Assembly: GCA_963773625.1 (NCBI GenBank) | Contig: CAVZCJ010000008.1 | Span: 152,764-216,763, forward strand | From: DATARH01 sp963773625 | GTDB lineage: Bacteria; Pseudomonadota; Alphaproteobacteria; ATCC43930; CGMCC-115725 | Length of the DNA: 64,000 nt | Direction of reading: 5' to 3' | In this document: positions 27,839-38,915 of the stretch, one piece after another | Numbering within the stretch: position 1 is the stretch's first letter | Layout: each line of letters starts with the position of its first letter | Program-made: the position numbers and the translations under genes | Notes under the pieces: generated by a model | What the model was told of the DNA's origin: nothing | Seen by the model: the letters and a program-made list of their open reading frames with translations, nothing else | Databases searched by the model: none

Positions 27839-28615
27839 TCATTTGCCGAAAAAGGCCGTTGTCAGCAAGTAATTGCTCAAGAGGATGAGAATCGAGGCCG
27901 AGACCACGGCGTAGGTCGTCGCCTGGCCCACCCCCTCGGCGCCGCCGCGCGAGTGGTAGCCGTGGTAGCAGCCCATCAATGAGACGATGAAGCCGAACAC
28001 CCCGGCCTTGACGAGACCCGAGATCACATCCATCCGCTCGAGATAGGTCTCGGTCTGGGTCAGGTAGCTGGCCGGGTTGAAGCCCAGCTTATAGGTGCCG
28101 ACCATATAGCCGCCGAACACCCCGATAATGTCGGCGACGACCACCAGAAGAGGCAGGGTTATAAGTCCAGCAAGCAAACGCGGCAGCACGAGGTAGCGGA
28201 ACGGGTCGGTCGAGAGGGTGGTCAGCGCGTCGATCTGGTCGGTGACGCGCATCGTGCCAATCTCGGCCGCCATCGCCGCGCCGACGCGCCCGGCGACCAT
28301 GAGGCCGGCGATGACTGGACCCAGCTCGCGCGTGACTGACAGCACGACGACGGTCGCCACTGCGCTCTCGGCGTTGAAGCGGCTGAACCCGGTGTAGGAC
28401 TGCAGCGCCAGCACCATACCGGTGAAGATCGCGGTCAGGCCGACCACGGGCAGCGAGTAGTAGCCCATATAGACGATCTGACGCAGGATCAGCCGCGGGT
28501 AGAGCGGCGGGCTTAGCCCTGCCGCGAGCCCCGTCAACGCGAATCGAACGAGCCGCCCGGTCGCGGCGAGAAACGCGAAGAAGGCCGCGCCCACCGATGC
28601 CAAGAAGGTCGTCAT
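27839..28615 (-). CDS. mlaE: ABC transporter permease MlaE-like
   Basis: The 258-residue permease has the MlaE pattern: YYSLPVVGLTAIFTGMVLAL, LGPVIAGLMVAGRVGAAMAA, MRVTDQIDALTTL, and the late GCYHGYHSRGGAEGVGQATT motif. It forms the membrane part of the phospholipid ABC transporter with MlaF. Its start codon shares bases with the alr stop, so the alr-mlaE-mlaF-radA-cvpA-purF run is one probable transcript. Confidence 0.9.
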   Translation of the reverse strand: MTTFLASVGAAFFAFLAATGRLVRFALTGLAAGLSPPLYPRLILRQIVYMGYYSLPVVGLTAIFTGMVLALQSYTGFSRFNAESAVATVVVLSVTRELGPVIAGLMVAGRVGAAMAAEIGTMRVTDQIDALTTLSTDPFRYLVLPRLLAGLITLPLLVVVADIIGVFGGYMVGTYKLGFNPASYLTQTETYLERMDVISGLVKAGVFGFIVSLMGCYHGYHSRGGAEGVGQATTYAVVSASILILLSNYLLTTAFFGK

Positions 28616-29720
28616 CAGGCGGCGGGCTCGCGATAGACGCGGTAGTAACGGGAGCCCAGCGCGGTGAGGATCTCATAGCCGATCGTGCCGGCATCGGCGG
28701 CGGCGTCATCGACGCCGTAATGATCGCCGAGCAATTCGATCATCGCGCCGACGCGAAGCGCCGCCGGATCGACCGCCGAGACGTCAAATGTCGCCAGATC
28801 CATCGACACTCGGCCGAGCAAGGGGACCCGCTTCCCGGCAAGCCAGCCGCAGCCACGATGGCTCAGCGAACGCGGCCAGCCATCGGCGTAACCTATTGCG
28901 GCGGTTGCCAAGAATTCCCGGCCCGTCCATGACGTGCGCGGCACCGTAGCCAACCGACTCACCCCTGTCAATTTGGCGCAACTGCACAACCTTTGCGCTC
29001 AACCGCACCGCCGGCCGCATCGGGTTTGGCCGGCCCGGACACGGATTGACGCCATAGAGCGCGGCGCCCGGACGGACTTCGTCGAAATGGTAATCGGCGC
29101 CAAGAAAGATGCCGGAGGAGGCGGCGAGGCCGGCTCTTGTGCCGCGGAAGCAGCCGGCGGGCGGCGACGAAGCGGTCCCGCTGGATTGGGTTGAGCGGGT
29201 GCCCAGGCGTTTCGGCGCAAGCGAGGTGGCTGATCAGCATCGAATAGGGGGGCTGGCGGAGCCGCTCCGCGAACGTCATCAACTCGGGATGCGACAGGCC
29301 AAGACGGTTGAGGCCGGTATCGACGTGGACGATCGCCGCCGGTTCTTCGGCGGGATCGGCGACACTTTCCCATGTCTCGATCTGACCGGGGTCGTTGAGC
29401 ACCGGGGTGAGGCGAGCCGCGACAAATTCCGCGCCCGTGCCGGGCGGTGGGCCATTGAAGACGGCGATCTCAGGCTCCGGCCCGAGAGCGCTGCGCACAG
29501 CGATCCCCTCTTCCAAGGTCGCGACATAGAACTTTCTGCACCCTGCCGCCAGCAGTGAGCCGGCAACTTGCACCGCGCCAAGCCCATAGCCGTTGGCCTT
29601 GACCACCGCCGCGCATGCCGCCGGCACCGCACTCGCGGCGAGTACGCGCCAATTGGCGACGATCGCACCGAGATCGATTTCCAGGATTGCGCCGGCGCGG
29701 CTGGCGGGGTCGGATTGCAT
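28615..29720 (-). CDS. alr: Alanine racemase (two or more frame breaks)
   Basis: The gene encodes about 367 residues, split over three frames. The N-terminal part has LEIDLGAIVANWRVL and the PLP lysine in AVVKANGYGLGA. The middle part has HVDTGLNRLGL and, after a break near 29130, GADYHFDEVRPGAALYGVNP. After another break near 28930 comes LATAAIGYADGWPRSLSHRG with the catalytic Tyr, then GRVSMDLATFDVS. Alr makes D-alanine for peptidoglycan and is usually essential. All blocks are present in order, so sequence errors are the likely cause of the breaks. Confidence 0.82.
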
Positions 29721-29749
29721 ACGTTCAGGTCGCGCTTGGAGCCGTCTTT

Positions 29750-29795
29750 CCCTTAATCGTCATGGCCGGGTCTATCCCGGCCATGACGATTAGGG
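29750..29795. repeat. Long palindrome (REP-like hairpin) between dnaB and alr
   Basis: The left arm at 29750-29770 pairs with the right arm at 29776-29795 across a TCTAT loop. Sixteen base pairs are perfect (core TCATGGCCGGG / CCCGGCCATGA), and three more pair with one bulged T. It sits in the 102-bp gap after dnaB and before alr. This core is familiar from palindromic repeats scattered in alphaproteobacterial genomes. It may also stop transcription from dnaB. Confidence 0.7.
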
Positions 29796-29822
29796 AGGTG
29801 GCGGCTATGAACAATCTGCGCC

Positions 29823-31343
29823 CTAGTAGGTCGCTGGGATGGCTTCCGGGCCGATGAAATTATCGAATTTTGTCGTTTCTGCCTCGAAATGCAGTTTTAC
29901 CGTGCCGACCGGGCCGTGACGTTGCTTGGCGATGATGATCTCGGCAATGCCGTGGATTTTTTCCATAAGTTCTTGCCATTCGGAATAGCGAGTATTGAAT
30001 TTATCCTGCGTTTCATTCTCGTTTATCTTTGGCTCGCGACTTTTGTAGTACTCCTCGCGGAAAATGAACATGACGACGTCCGCGTCCTGCTCGATCGAGC
30101 CGGATTCGCGCAGATCGGCGAGTTGCGGGCGTTTGTCCTCGCGTTGCTCGACCGCGCGCGACAGCTGCGACAAGGCCAGTACCGGTACGTTGAGTTCCTT
30201 TGCGATGGCCTTGAGCCCGCGGGTGATCTCGGAGATTTCCTGCACCCGGTTTTCCGGGCCATTTCTCTGGCTCGACGGGCGCATCAGCTGGAGGTAGTCG
30301 ACGATGATCAGCCCGAGGCCTTGCTGGCGCTTCAGCCGGCGGGCGCGGGTGCGCAGCGCCGCGACCGACAACGCCGGGGTATCGTCGATATAAAGTGGCA
30401 CCGATTGAAGCCGGGTGCTGGCGGCGACGAACTTGTCGAAATCCTCCCGGCGCACGTCGCCGCGGCGAATGCGGTCGGAGGGCACCCCGCTTTCCTCCGC
30501 GAGGATGCGGGTCGCTAGTTGCTCCGCCGACATTTCGAGCGAGAAGAAGCCGATGACCGCGCCATCCTCGGCCACCGGGCGGCCGTCCGGGCCCGGCACG
30601 GAGCGAAAGGCCTTGGCCGCGTGGAAGGCGATATTGGTGGCGAATGACGTCTTGCCCATGCCGGGGCGGCCGGCGGCGATGATCAGATCGGAGGGATGCA
30701 GGCCGCCCAATTTCTTGTCGAGATCGATGAAGCCGGTGGCCACGCCCACCGTCTTGCCATCGCGCTTGAAAGCGACCTGGGCCAACTCGATGGCTTCGGT
30801 GAGCGCCGCCTTGAACGGGCGCAACCCACCCTCGGCCTGGCCGGTGCTGGCGAGCTCGAAGAGCTTCTGTTCGGCGCGCTCGATCTGGTTGACCGCATCG
30901 TCGTCGAGATCGTGGCGGAACGCGTCGTTGACCACATCCTCGCCGACACCGATCAGCTGCCGGCGCAGATAAAGATCGTGGATGCGACGGCCATACTCCT
31001 CGGCGTTGATGATCGTCACCGCCAACTCGGCAAGCCGAGTCAGGTATTGGGAGCCGCCGATCTCGGCGAGCGCGCCGTCTTGGTCGAAGAGGTTTTTCAG
31101 CGTCACCGGGTTGGCGAGCTGCCCGCGCTCGATCAGCTTGCCGATCGCGGCATAGATGCGGGCGTGGACGGCATTGCTGAAGTGCTCTGGCTCGAGGAAA
31201 TCCGCGACCCGGCTGTGCGCGAGGTTGTTGCGGAAGATTGCGCCGAGCAGCGCCTGTTCTGCCTCGGTGTTGCTGGGCGGCAGTCGAATCGGCTCGACAT
31301 CGATCTCGCGTAGCGGCGTGACACGGGCGGCGGTGGATTCCAT
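29823..31343 (-). CDS. dnaB: Replicative DNA helicase DnaB
   Basis: The 506-residue protein has an N-terminal domain (PPSNTEAEQALLGAIF) and a RecA-like motor with Walker A GRPGMGKTSFATNIA, FFSLEMSAEQLATRIL, Walker B IIVDYLQLM, and the DnaB marks VLALSQLSRAVEQREDKRP and DLRESGSIEQDADVV. It unwinds DNA at the replication fork. ATG 31343 is chosen as the first ATG giving the usual N terminus. Confidence 0.96.
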   Translation of the reverse strand: MESTAARVTPLREIDVEPIRLPPSNTEAEQALLGAIFRNNLAHSRVADFLEPEHFSNAVHARIYAAIGKLIERGQLANPVTLKNLFDQDGALAEIGGSQYLTRLAELAVTIINAEEYGRRIHDLYLRRQLIGVGEDVVNDAFRHDLDDDAVNQIERAEQKLFELASTGQAEGGLRPFKAALTEAIELAQVAFKRDGKTVGVATGFIDLDKKLGGLHPSDLIIAAGRPGMGKTSFATNIAFHAAKAFRSVPGPDGRPVAEDGAVIGFFSLEMSAEQLATRILAEESGVPSDRIRRGDVRREDFDKFVAASTRLQSVPLYIDDTPALSVAALRTRARRLKRQQGLGLIIVDYLQLMRPSSQRNGPENRVQEISEITRGLKAIAKELNVPVLALSQLSRAVEQREDKRPQLADLRESGSIEQDADVVMFIFREEYYKSREPKINENETQDKFNTRYSEWQELMEKIHGIAEIIIAKQRHGPVGTVKLHFEAETTKFDNFIGPEAIPATY

Positions 31344-31449
31344 GGCGGCGGAGAATACCACCGCCGCCACGCAGTTACGTTAGAAACAACTCAGGTATTA
31401 ACTAGGAGGAACGTGGGGATTATTTGGATTCAACCCTGAGATCAAATAT

Positions 31450-32676
31450 TTACGCGGCGCGATCGTCGGCGGCCCGATGAGCGCGTTCCCATTCGAACAT
31501 GTAATCGCGGGTGAGCGGCACGGTGTCGACGGCCTTGGCCATTTGGATCTGCATGACGAGGTGGCCGCCATGGCGGAACGCGATTTCCGAGCCGACGAGG
31601 TAGGTTTCCCACATCCGGTAGAACCGCTCGTCATAAAGCTGCAGCACCTTGTCGCGCTGCGCCAGGAAGCGGCGGCGCCAGGCCTTCAACGTCTCGGCGT
31701 AATGCAGGCGCAACACCTCGATATCGGTGATCCACAGCCGTGCCCGCTCGATCACCGGAACGACCTCCGAGATCGCCGGCGAATAGCCACCCGGGAAGAT
31801 GTATTTGCGCAACCACGGATTGGTCGTGCCCGGCCCGTCGCTGCGCCCGATCGAATGGAGGAGGACAACGCCGTCCGGCTCCAGCAGCGCGTTCACCTGG
31901 TCGAAGAAAGTCGGATACTGGTTGACGCCGACATGCTCGAACATGCCGACCGAGACGATGCGGTCGTAGCTGCCGGTTTCCTCGCGGTAGTCGCGCAGGT
32001 GGAAGCGCACCCGGTCGGAAAGCCCCGCCTGCGCGGCACGGCGCTGCGCCACCTTCAACTGCTCGGTGGAAAGGGTTAGGCCGGTGACGTCGGCGCCGCA
32101 TTCGCTGGCGAGGTAGAGCGCGAGACCGCCCCAGCCACAGCCGATATCGAGCACCTTCATCCCCGGCCGCAGCAGCAGCTTCGCCGCGATATGCCGGCGC
32201 TTATTCAATTGCGCAGTGTCGATGTCTTCGTCGGGATGGAGGAAGTAGGCGCAGGAATATTGCCGGTCGCGGTCGAGGAACAGATCGTAGAGCTGATCCG
32301 ATAGATCGTAGTGGTGAGCAACATTACGGCGCGAGCGCCGGATCGGGTTGTACTGGTGGATGCGCCGGGTGAGCTGCCCAAGGCGGTTGGCAAAACGCAG
32401 CGTAACATCCCGCGCCATCAACTCCTCGTTGCGGACGAGAAACTCGATCAGGTCATAGATGCCGCCGTCTTCGACGGTCAGCGTTCCATCCATGTAGGCT
32501 TCGGGCAAATAGAGCCACGGATTGACGCAAAGTTTCCAGTGCAGCGCCCGATCGTGCAGGCGAACCTTCACTACCGGGCCGGGCGAACCGGCGAAGACAT
32601 GCGTTCGTCCCGCCGCGTCGATCAGGTCGATCCGGCCGGTGCGCGTGACACGAGTGAGCAGCCGCGCGAGCAGCAT
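31450..32676 (-). CDS. cfa: Cyclopropane-fatty-acyl-phospholipid synthase
   Basis: The 408-residue protein has an N-terminal lipid-binding region (LYLPEAYMDGTLTVEDGGIY), then HHYDLSDQLYDLFLD and QYSCAYF. The SAM-binding loop is VLDIGCGWGGLALYLA, and later marks are SVGMFEHVG and RKYIFPGGYSP. It adds a methylene group from S-adenosylmethionine to unsaturated acyl chains. The gene is inserted between rplI and dnaB, which are often adjacent in related genomes. Confidence 0.92.
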   Translation of the reverse strand: MLLARLLTRVTRTGRIDLIDAAGRTHVFAGSPGPVVKVRLHDRALHWKLCVNPWLYLPEAYMDGTLTVEDGGIYDLIEFLVRNEELMARDVTLRFANRLGQLTRRIHQYNPIRRSRRNVAHHYDLSDQLYDLFLDRDRQYSCAYFLHPDEDIDTAQLNKRRHIAAKLLLRPGMKVLDIGCGWGGLALYLASECGADVTGLTLSTEQLKVAQRRAAQAGLSDRVRFHLRDYREETGSYDRIVSVGMFEHVGVNQYPTFFDQVNALLEPDGVVLLHSIGRSDGPGTTNPWLRKYIFPGGYSPAISEVVPVIERARLWITDIEVLRLHYAETLKAWRRRFLAQRDKVLQLYDERFYRMWETYLVGSEIAFRHGGHLVMQIQMAKAVDTVPLTRDYMFEWERAHRAADDRAA

Positions 32677-32760
32677 CGCGACAGAACCCCACAGAACCCG
32701 CTGCTATTATTGGCTAATTTTACGGCAGGGGACAAGCGCCCAGGGCGGTGGTGCCAGCGC

Positions 32761-33324
32761 TCAGGCGGCGTCGGGCGCGGGAGCGGGCGCTTCCAGCAAT
32801 TCCGTAGCCGGCGGGGCTTCGTCCTCGTCGCGCTCGGCAAGCGGGTTGATACCCGCTTCCTGCATCTGTGCCGCCTCCGCCGATTGCGCGACATTGGCAG
32901 TCACGGTCACGCCGACCTCGGGATGCAACATCACGCGCAGCGGATGAAGGCCGAGGTTCTTGATCGGCCGGGCGAGCACCATTTGCCGCTTGTCGACGGT
33001 GAATCCGGCGGCGGTCACGGCATCGGCGATATCGCGCGCCGAGACCGAGCCGTACAGCTGACCGCTCTCGCCGGCTTGCCGGATCAGCACGACCTTGAGC
33101 CCGTCGAGCTTGGTGGCGACGTGCTCCGCGTCCGATTTGCGAGCAAGGTTGCTGGCCTCCAGCTGGGCGCGCTGGGTCTCGAAGTAGGCCAGGTTGTCCT
33201 TGGTCGCGCGCATCGCCTTCTTTTGGGGCAGCAGAAAATTACGCGCATAGCCCGGGCGGACTTTGACGATCTGGCCCATCTGGCCGAGCTTCTCGACTCG
33301 CTCGAGGAGGATGAGTTCAACCAT
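32761..33324 (-). CDS. rplI: Ribosomal protein bL9
   Basis: The 187-residue protein begins with the L9 N domain (LLERVEKLGQMGQIVKVRPG, YARNFLLPQKKAM), followed by the long helix and the C-terminal rRNA-binding domain (QLYGSVSARDIADAV). An acidic Ala/Pro-rich tail extends it beyond the usual 150 residues, as in other alphaproteobacteria. It lies 2 bp after rpsR in the rpsF-rpsR-rplI operon. Confidence 0.96.
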   Translation of the reverse strand: MVELILLERVEKLGQMGQIVKVRPGYARNFLLPQKKAMRATKDNLAYFETQRAQLEASNLARKSDAEHVATKLDGLKVVLIRQAGESGQLYGSVSARDIADAVTAAGFTVDKRQMVLARPIKNLGLHPLRVMLHPEVGVTVTANVAQSAEAAQMQEAGINPLAERDEDEAPPATELLEAPAPAPDAA

Positions 33325-33326
33325 CG

Positions 33327-33611
33327 CTACTGCACCATGTAGGGAAGCAGGCCGAGATAGCGCGCCCGCTTGATCGCGCGCGATAGCTCGCGCTGCTTCT
33401 TGGTCGACACCGCGGTGATCCGGCTCGGCACGATCTTGCCGCGCTCCGAGATGAAGCGCTGCAGGAGACGCGTGTCCTTGTAGTCGATCTTGGGCGCGTT
33501 GGGCCCGGAGAAGGGGCAGCTCTTACGCCGGCGGAAGAACGGTCGCCGCGCTGCCGCCGCTGCTCGGCCGCCGCCGTCTCTGCCGCCGCCGCCTTCCCTC
33601 TGGCTTTCCAT
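33327..33611 (-). CDS. rpsR: Ribosomal protein bS18
   Basis: The 94-residue protein has a Gly/Arg-rich N terminus and the S18 core KIDYKDTRLLQRFISERGKI and TKKQRELSRAIKRARYLGLL. bS18 pairs with bS6 on the 30S platform. The gene immediately abuts rpsF. Confidence 0.96.
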   Translation of the reverse strand: MESQREGGGGRDGGGRAAAAARRPFFRRRKSCPFSGPNAPKIDYKDTRLLQRFISERGKIVPSRITAVSTKKQRELSRAIKRARYLGLLPYMVQ

Positions 33612-34049
33612 CTAAGCCTCCACCGCCGGTTCGGGCGTTGGCGCGCGTTCGGAGCGCTCGGGTCGGTCGTAGCCGCGGTCATCGTAGCGGTCGCGGTCAC
33701 TGCGCCGCGGCCGGTCTTCGCGGCTGCCGCGATTGAGCATCACCGCCGAGGGCCCCTCCTCGAGCTCATCGACGCGGATCGTCAGGTAGCGCAGCACGTC
33801 TTCGTTGATCCGCATCGTGCGCTCCAACTCGGCGATGGCCGGGGCCGGCGCGTCGATGTTGAAGAGCACGTAGTGGCCCTTGCGGTTCTTGTTCATGCGG
33901 TAGGCGAGGTTGCGCAGTCCCCAGTTCTCGCGCTTTTTCACCTCACCGCCCTGTTCGGCGATGAGCTGGGTGAAGACATCGGCGAGGGCATCGACCTGGG
34001 CGCCGGAGATGTCCTGGCGCGCGATAAAGACGTTCTCGTAAAGCGGCAT
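33612..34049 (-). CDS. rpsF: Ribosomal protein bS6
   Basis: The 145-residue protein has the S6 pattern PLYENVFIARQDISGAQVDA, NWGLRNLAYRMNKNRKGHY and TMRINEDVLRYLTIRVDEL, then an Arg/Asp-rich tail with repeated RSDRDRYDDRGYDRPERSER residues. The start is ATG 34049. It is the first gene of the rpsF-rpsR-rplI operon. The 148 bp upstream, up to the grxD stop, should hold its promoter. Confidence 0.96.
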   Translation of the reverse strand: MPLYENVFIARQDISGAQVDALADVFTQLIAEQGGEVKKRENWGLRNLAYRMNKNRKGHYVLFNIDAPAPAIAELERTMRINEDVLRYLTIRVDELEEGPSAVMLNRGSREDRPRRSDRDRYDDRGYDRPERSERAPTPEPAVEA

Positions 34050-34197
34050 CAACGACCCCTTGTGGCTGATGTGGCCCGGAGCGCGAGCGCCAACCGTGCC
34101 GAGCCGGTCCCAAATGGGCCGGCAAGGGAGCGCGGCACTATACTGAAAGAGCGAGGCGGCGCAAGCGCCGCCCCGACGTCCTGTTGGCGAAGTCGCG

Positions 34198-34530
34198 TCA
34201 GGCGCGGACTTCGACGCCCTTTTCCTCGAACATCTGCTGAAGTTCGCCGGTCTCGAACATCTCGCGGATGATGTCGCAGCCGCCGACGAACTCGCCTTTC
34301 ACATAGAGCTGCGGGATGGTCGGCCAGGACGAGAATTCCTTGATGCCTTCGCGCACCGAGGAGTCGGCGAGCACGTCGATGCCTTTGAACTTGACGCCCA
34401 TGTGGCTGAGGATCTGCACCACCGTCGCCGAGAAGCCGCATTGTGGGAACACCGGGGTGCCCTTCATGAACAGCACGACCGGGTTGTCGGTAACTTGCTG
34501 GCGGATGCGGTCGTGTACGGTGATGTCCAT
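34198..34530 (-). CDS. grxD: Monothiol glutaredoxin Grx4 family
   Basis: The 110-residue protein has the single-Cys active site in FPQCGFSATVVQIL, preceded by PVVLFMKGTP, and the glutathione-binding WPTIPQLYVKGEFVGGCDI. Grx4 proteins carry [2Fe-2S] clusters, commonly in a complex with BolA. The bolA gene is directly upstream, 20 bp away. GAGGA lies 8-12 bases before ATG 34530. Confidence 0.94.
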   Translation of the reverse strand: MDITVHDRIRQQVTDNPVVLFMKGTPVFPQCGFSATVVQILSHMGVKFKGIDVLADSSVREGIKEFSSWPTIPQLYVKGEFVGGCDIIREMFETGELQQMFEEKGVEVRA

Positions 34531-34550
34531 CGCTTGATCCTCTTTTTGTC

Positions 34551-34793
34551 CTAATGCCGTTCCGGGGGAGCGCTCGTCTGCAAGGCGAGCGCGTGAAGTT
34601 CGTTGCCCATCCGGCCGCGCAGCGTCTCGTAGACCATCTGGTGCTGCTGCACCCGGCTTTTGCCGCGAAATGCGCTGGACACGACGGTGGCGGCATAGTG
34701 ATCGCCGTCGCCGCGCAGATCCTGGATCGAAACCCGCGCGTCGGGGAGCCCTTCCTTGATCAGGCGCTCGATTGTCACCGCGTCCATCGCCAT
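34551..34793 (-). CDS. bolA: BolA/IbaG family protein
   Basis: The 80-residue protein has the BolA fold pattern: an N-terminal helix (VTIERLIKEGLPDARVSIQD), HYAATVVSSAFRGKSRVQQH and a C-terminal helix with HALALQT. BolA proteins work with monothiol glutaredoxins in iron-sulphur handling. It is the next-to-last gene of the purC-purS-purQ-purL-bolA-grxD run. Confidence 0.92.
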   Translation of the reverse strand: MAMDAVTIERLIKEGLPDARVSIQDLRGDGDHYAATVVSSAFRGKSRVQQHQMVYETLRGRMGNELHALALQTSAPPERH

Positions 34794-34811
34794 CGATCTG
34801 TCCCTCGCAGC

Positions 34812-36994
<2,183 letters not shown>

Positions 36995-36998
<4 letters not shown>

Positions 36999-37685
36999 TG
37001 CAGCGCGCTCACCAGACCGTCGAATAATCCTTGTCCGTCGGTGCAGCCGAGCAGCGGGTCGGTCGAATTCTCGGGATGCGGCATCAGCCCCAGCACGGTG
37101 CGGGTTTCGTTGAACACGCCGGCGATGCAGCGCGCCGATCCGTTGACGTTGTCCTCGTCGGTCAGTTCGCCGGTCGGGCTGCAATAGCGGAACGCGACGC
37201 GGCCCTCAGCCGTCGAGCCGGTCGAGCGTCGCCTCGTCGGCGGTGTAATTGCCTTCGCCATGGGCGACCGGGACGCGGATCGCCTGGCCCGCCTCGTAGC
37301 CACAGGTGAAGATCGTCTGCGAATTCTCGACCCGCAGATGGACGTCGCGGCAGATGAAGCTCAGCGTCTTGTTATGCAGCAGCGCGCCGGGCAGCATCCC
37401 GGCCTCGGTCAGCACCTGGAAGCCATTGCAAATGCCCAAGACCGGCACGCCCTTGGCGGCGCGCGCCTTGACCTCGCGCATGATCGGCGAATGCGCCGCC
37501 ATCGCGCCGCAGCGCAGATAGTCGCCATAGGCAAAGCCGCCCGGCAGCACGATCAGATCGGCCGCTGGCAGGTCGGTGTCGCGATGCCAGACGATCGCCG
37601 GCTCCTTGCCGCTGGCGCGCTTCAGCGCGGCGCACACGTCGTGCTCGCGATTGGTGCCGGGGAAGATGACGACGGCGGCTTTCAT
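36995..37685 (-). CDS. purQ: PurQ, glutaminase subunit of FGAM synthase (one frame break)
   Basis: The protein, about 229 residues, has VVIFPGTNREHDVC at the start, the nucleophile Cys in VLGICNGFQVL, and, after the break, the catalytic MPHPENSTDPLLG. The frame changes near 37213: ATLDRLD should run into AEGRVAFRY, but one extra G creates a TGA. Both parts are well conserved. It releases ammonia from glutamine for PurL. Confidence 0.9.
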
Positions 37686-37713
37686 GCGCCCCTTCGGCTG
37701 GAATGTGGTTCCG

Positions 37714-37824
37714 CGTCCATCGAGGCTCCCTTCGGTCGCACCTCAGGATGAGGAAGGTTGGTGCGTGCCATCCTCGAAATTCCCGCATCCTGAGGCGCCT
37801 TGCGCAGCAAAGCCTCGAAGGACG
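37714..37824. repeat. Inverted pair of REP-like elements between purS and purQ
   Basis: The left arm (37714-37750) and the right arm (37786-37824) are imperfect reverse complements of each other. The inner 10 bases are perfect (CCTCAGGATG and CATCCTGAGG), and the outer CGTCC.TCGAGGCT parts also match. About 35 bp separate the arms. This type of sequence is familiar as a dispersed palindrome in alphaproteobacteria. It fills most of the 163-bp gap between purS and purQ, genes that are normally tightly packed. Confidence 0.72.
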
Positions 37825-37848
37825 CACGAGCGGTTTTGCAGCTCCCGG

Positions 37849-38088
37849 TCATACCAGCTCGATGTCGTAGTTCTCGATGACCGGGTTGGCGAGCAGCTGC
37901 TCGCACATCTTCTCGACCTTCTCGCGCGCCTTTTCCCGGTCGCTTTCGGCAAGTTCGATCTCGATGAGCTTGCCCTGGCGCACCTCGCCGACGCCGGTGA
38001 AGCCGAGCGAGGCGAGCGCGTGGCCGATCGCCTTGCCCTGTGGATCAAGCACGCCCTCTTTGAAGCGAATATGCACGCGCGCTTTCAT
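37849..38088 (-). CDS. purS: PurS subunit of FGAM synthase
   Basis: The 79-residue protein has the PurS pattern: an N-terminal strand, then KEGVLDPQGKAIGHALASLG, VGEVRQGKLIEIEL and MCEQLLANPVIENYDIEL at the end. PurS bridges PurL and PurQ. Its ATG overlaps the purC stop by 4 bp. Confidence 0.95.
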   Translation of the reverse strand: MKARVHIRFKEGVLDPQGKAIGHALASLGFTGVGEVRQGKLIEIELAESDREKAREKVEKMCEQLLANPVIENYDIELV

Positions 38089-38849
38089 TGAATGGCCCTC
38101 GGGGCCTTGAAGTCGGCCGGGCCGCCTTCCGGGAGGATGCCGAGCCGCCGCGCCACCTCCTGATAGCCTTCCGCGACCTTCTCCAAATCCTCGCGGAAGC
38201 GGTCCTTGTCGAGCTTCTCGCTGGTGCGGATGTCCCACAGCCGCATGTTGTCGGGGCTGATCTCGTCGGCAACGACGATGCGCATGTCGTCGTCGCTGAA
38301 GAGCCGCCCGAACTCCAACCCGAAATCGACGAGGCGGATGCCGATCCCGAGGAAAAGCCCGGTCAGGAAATCATTGATCCGCAGCGAGATTTGCATGATC
38401 TCGTCGAGGTCCTGGGTGCTCGCCCAGGCGAAGGCGGTGATGTGCTCCTCGGCGACGAGCGGATCGCCCAATTCGGCTTTCTTGTAATGGAATTCGATGA
38501 TCGAGCGCGGCAGCGGCGTGCCCTCGGCGATGCCGAGCCGCTTGGCCAGCGAGCCGGCCGCAACATTGCGCACGACGACGCGCAGCGGAATGATCTCGAC
38601 CTCGCGCACCAGCTGCTCGCGCATGTTGAGCCGGCGGACGAAATGCGTCGGGATGCCGATCTCGGCGAGCTTCAGCATCAGAAACTCGCAGATGCGGTTG
38701 TTGAGCACGCCCTTGCCGGTGATCGTGCCGCGCTTCTGCTTGTTGAACGCGGACGCGTCGTCCTTGAAGTGCTGGACGAGGGTGCCCGGCTCCGGGCCCT
38801 CGAACAGCACCTTGGCCGAGCCCTCGTAAATCTGTCGGCGTCGCGACAT
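38085..38849 (-). CDS. purC: SAICAR synthase PurC
   Basis: The 254-residue enzyme joins aspartate to CAIR with ATP. Marks are QIYEGSAKVLFEGPEPGTLV, DDASAFNKQKRGTITGKGVL, EIIPLRVVVRNVAAGSLAKR and DDMRIVVADEISPDNMRLWD. ATG 38849 gives the standard family N terminus MSRRRQIYEGSAK. It starts the purC-purS-purQ-purL-bolA-grxD unit. Confidence 0.96.
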   Translation of the reverse strand: MSRRRQIYEGSAKVLFEGPEPGTLVQHFKDDASAFNKQKRGTITGKGVLNNRICEFLMLKLAEIGIPTHFVRRLNMREQLVREVEIIPLRVVVRNVAAGSLAKRLGIAEGTPLPRSIIEFHYKKAELGDPLVAEEHITAFAWASTQDLDEIMQISLRINDFLTGLFLGIGIRLVDFGLEFGRLFSDDDMRIVVADEISPDNMRLWDIRTSEKLDKDRFREDLEKVAEGYQEVARRLGILPEGGPADFKAPRAIQ

Positions 38850-38915
38850 GCTAAGTCCCGTGGGGCTCCCGATGAAGCACCCTTGATATAGCAAGCAGGG
38901 TGGGGGCCAACAATG

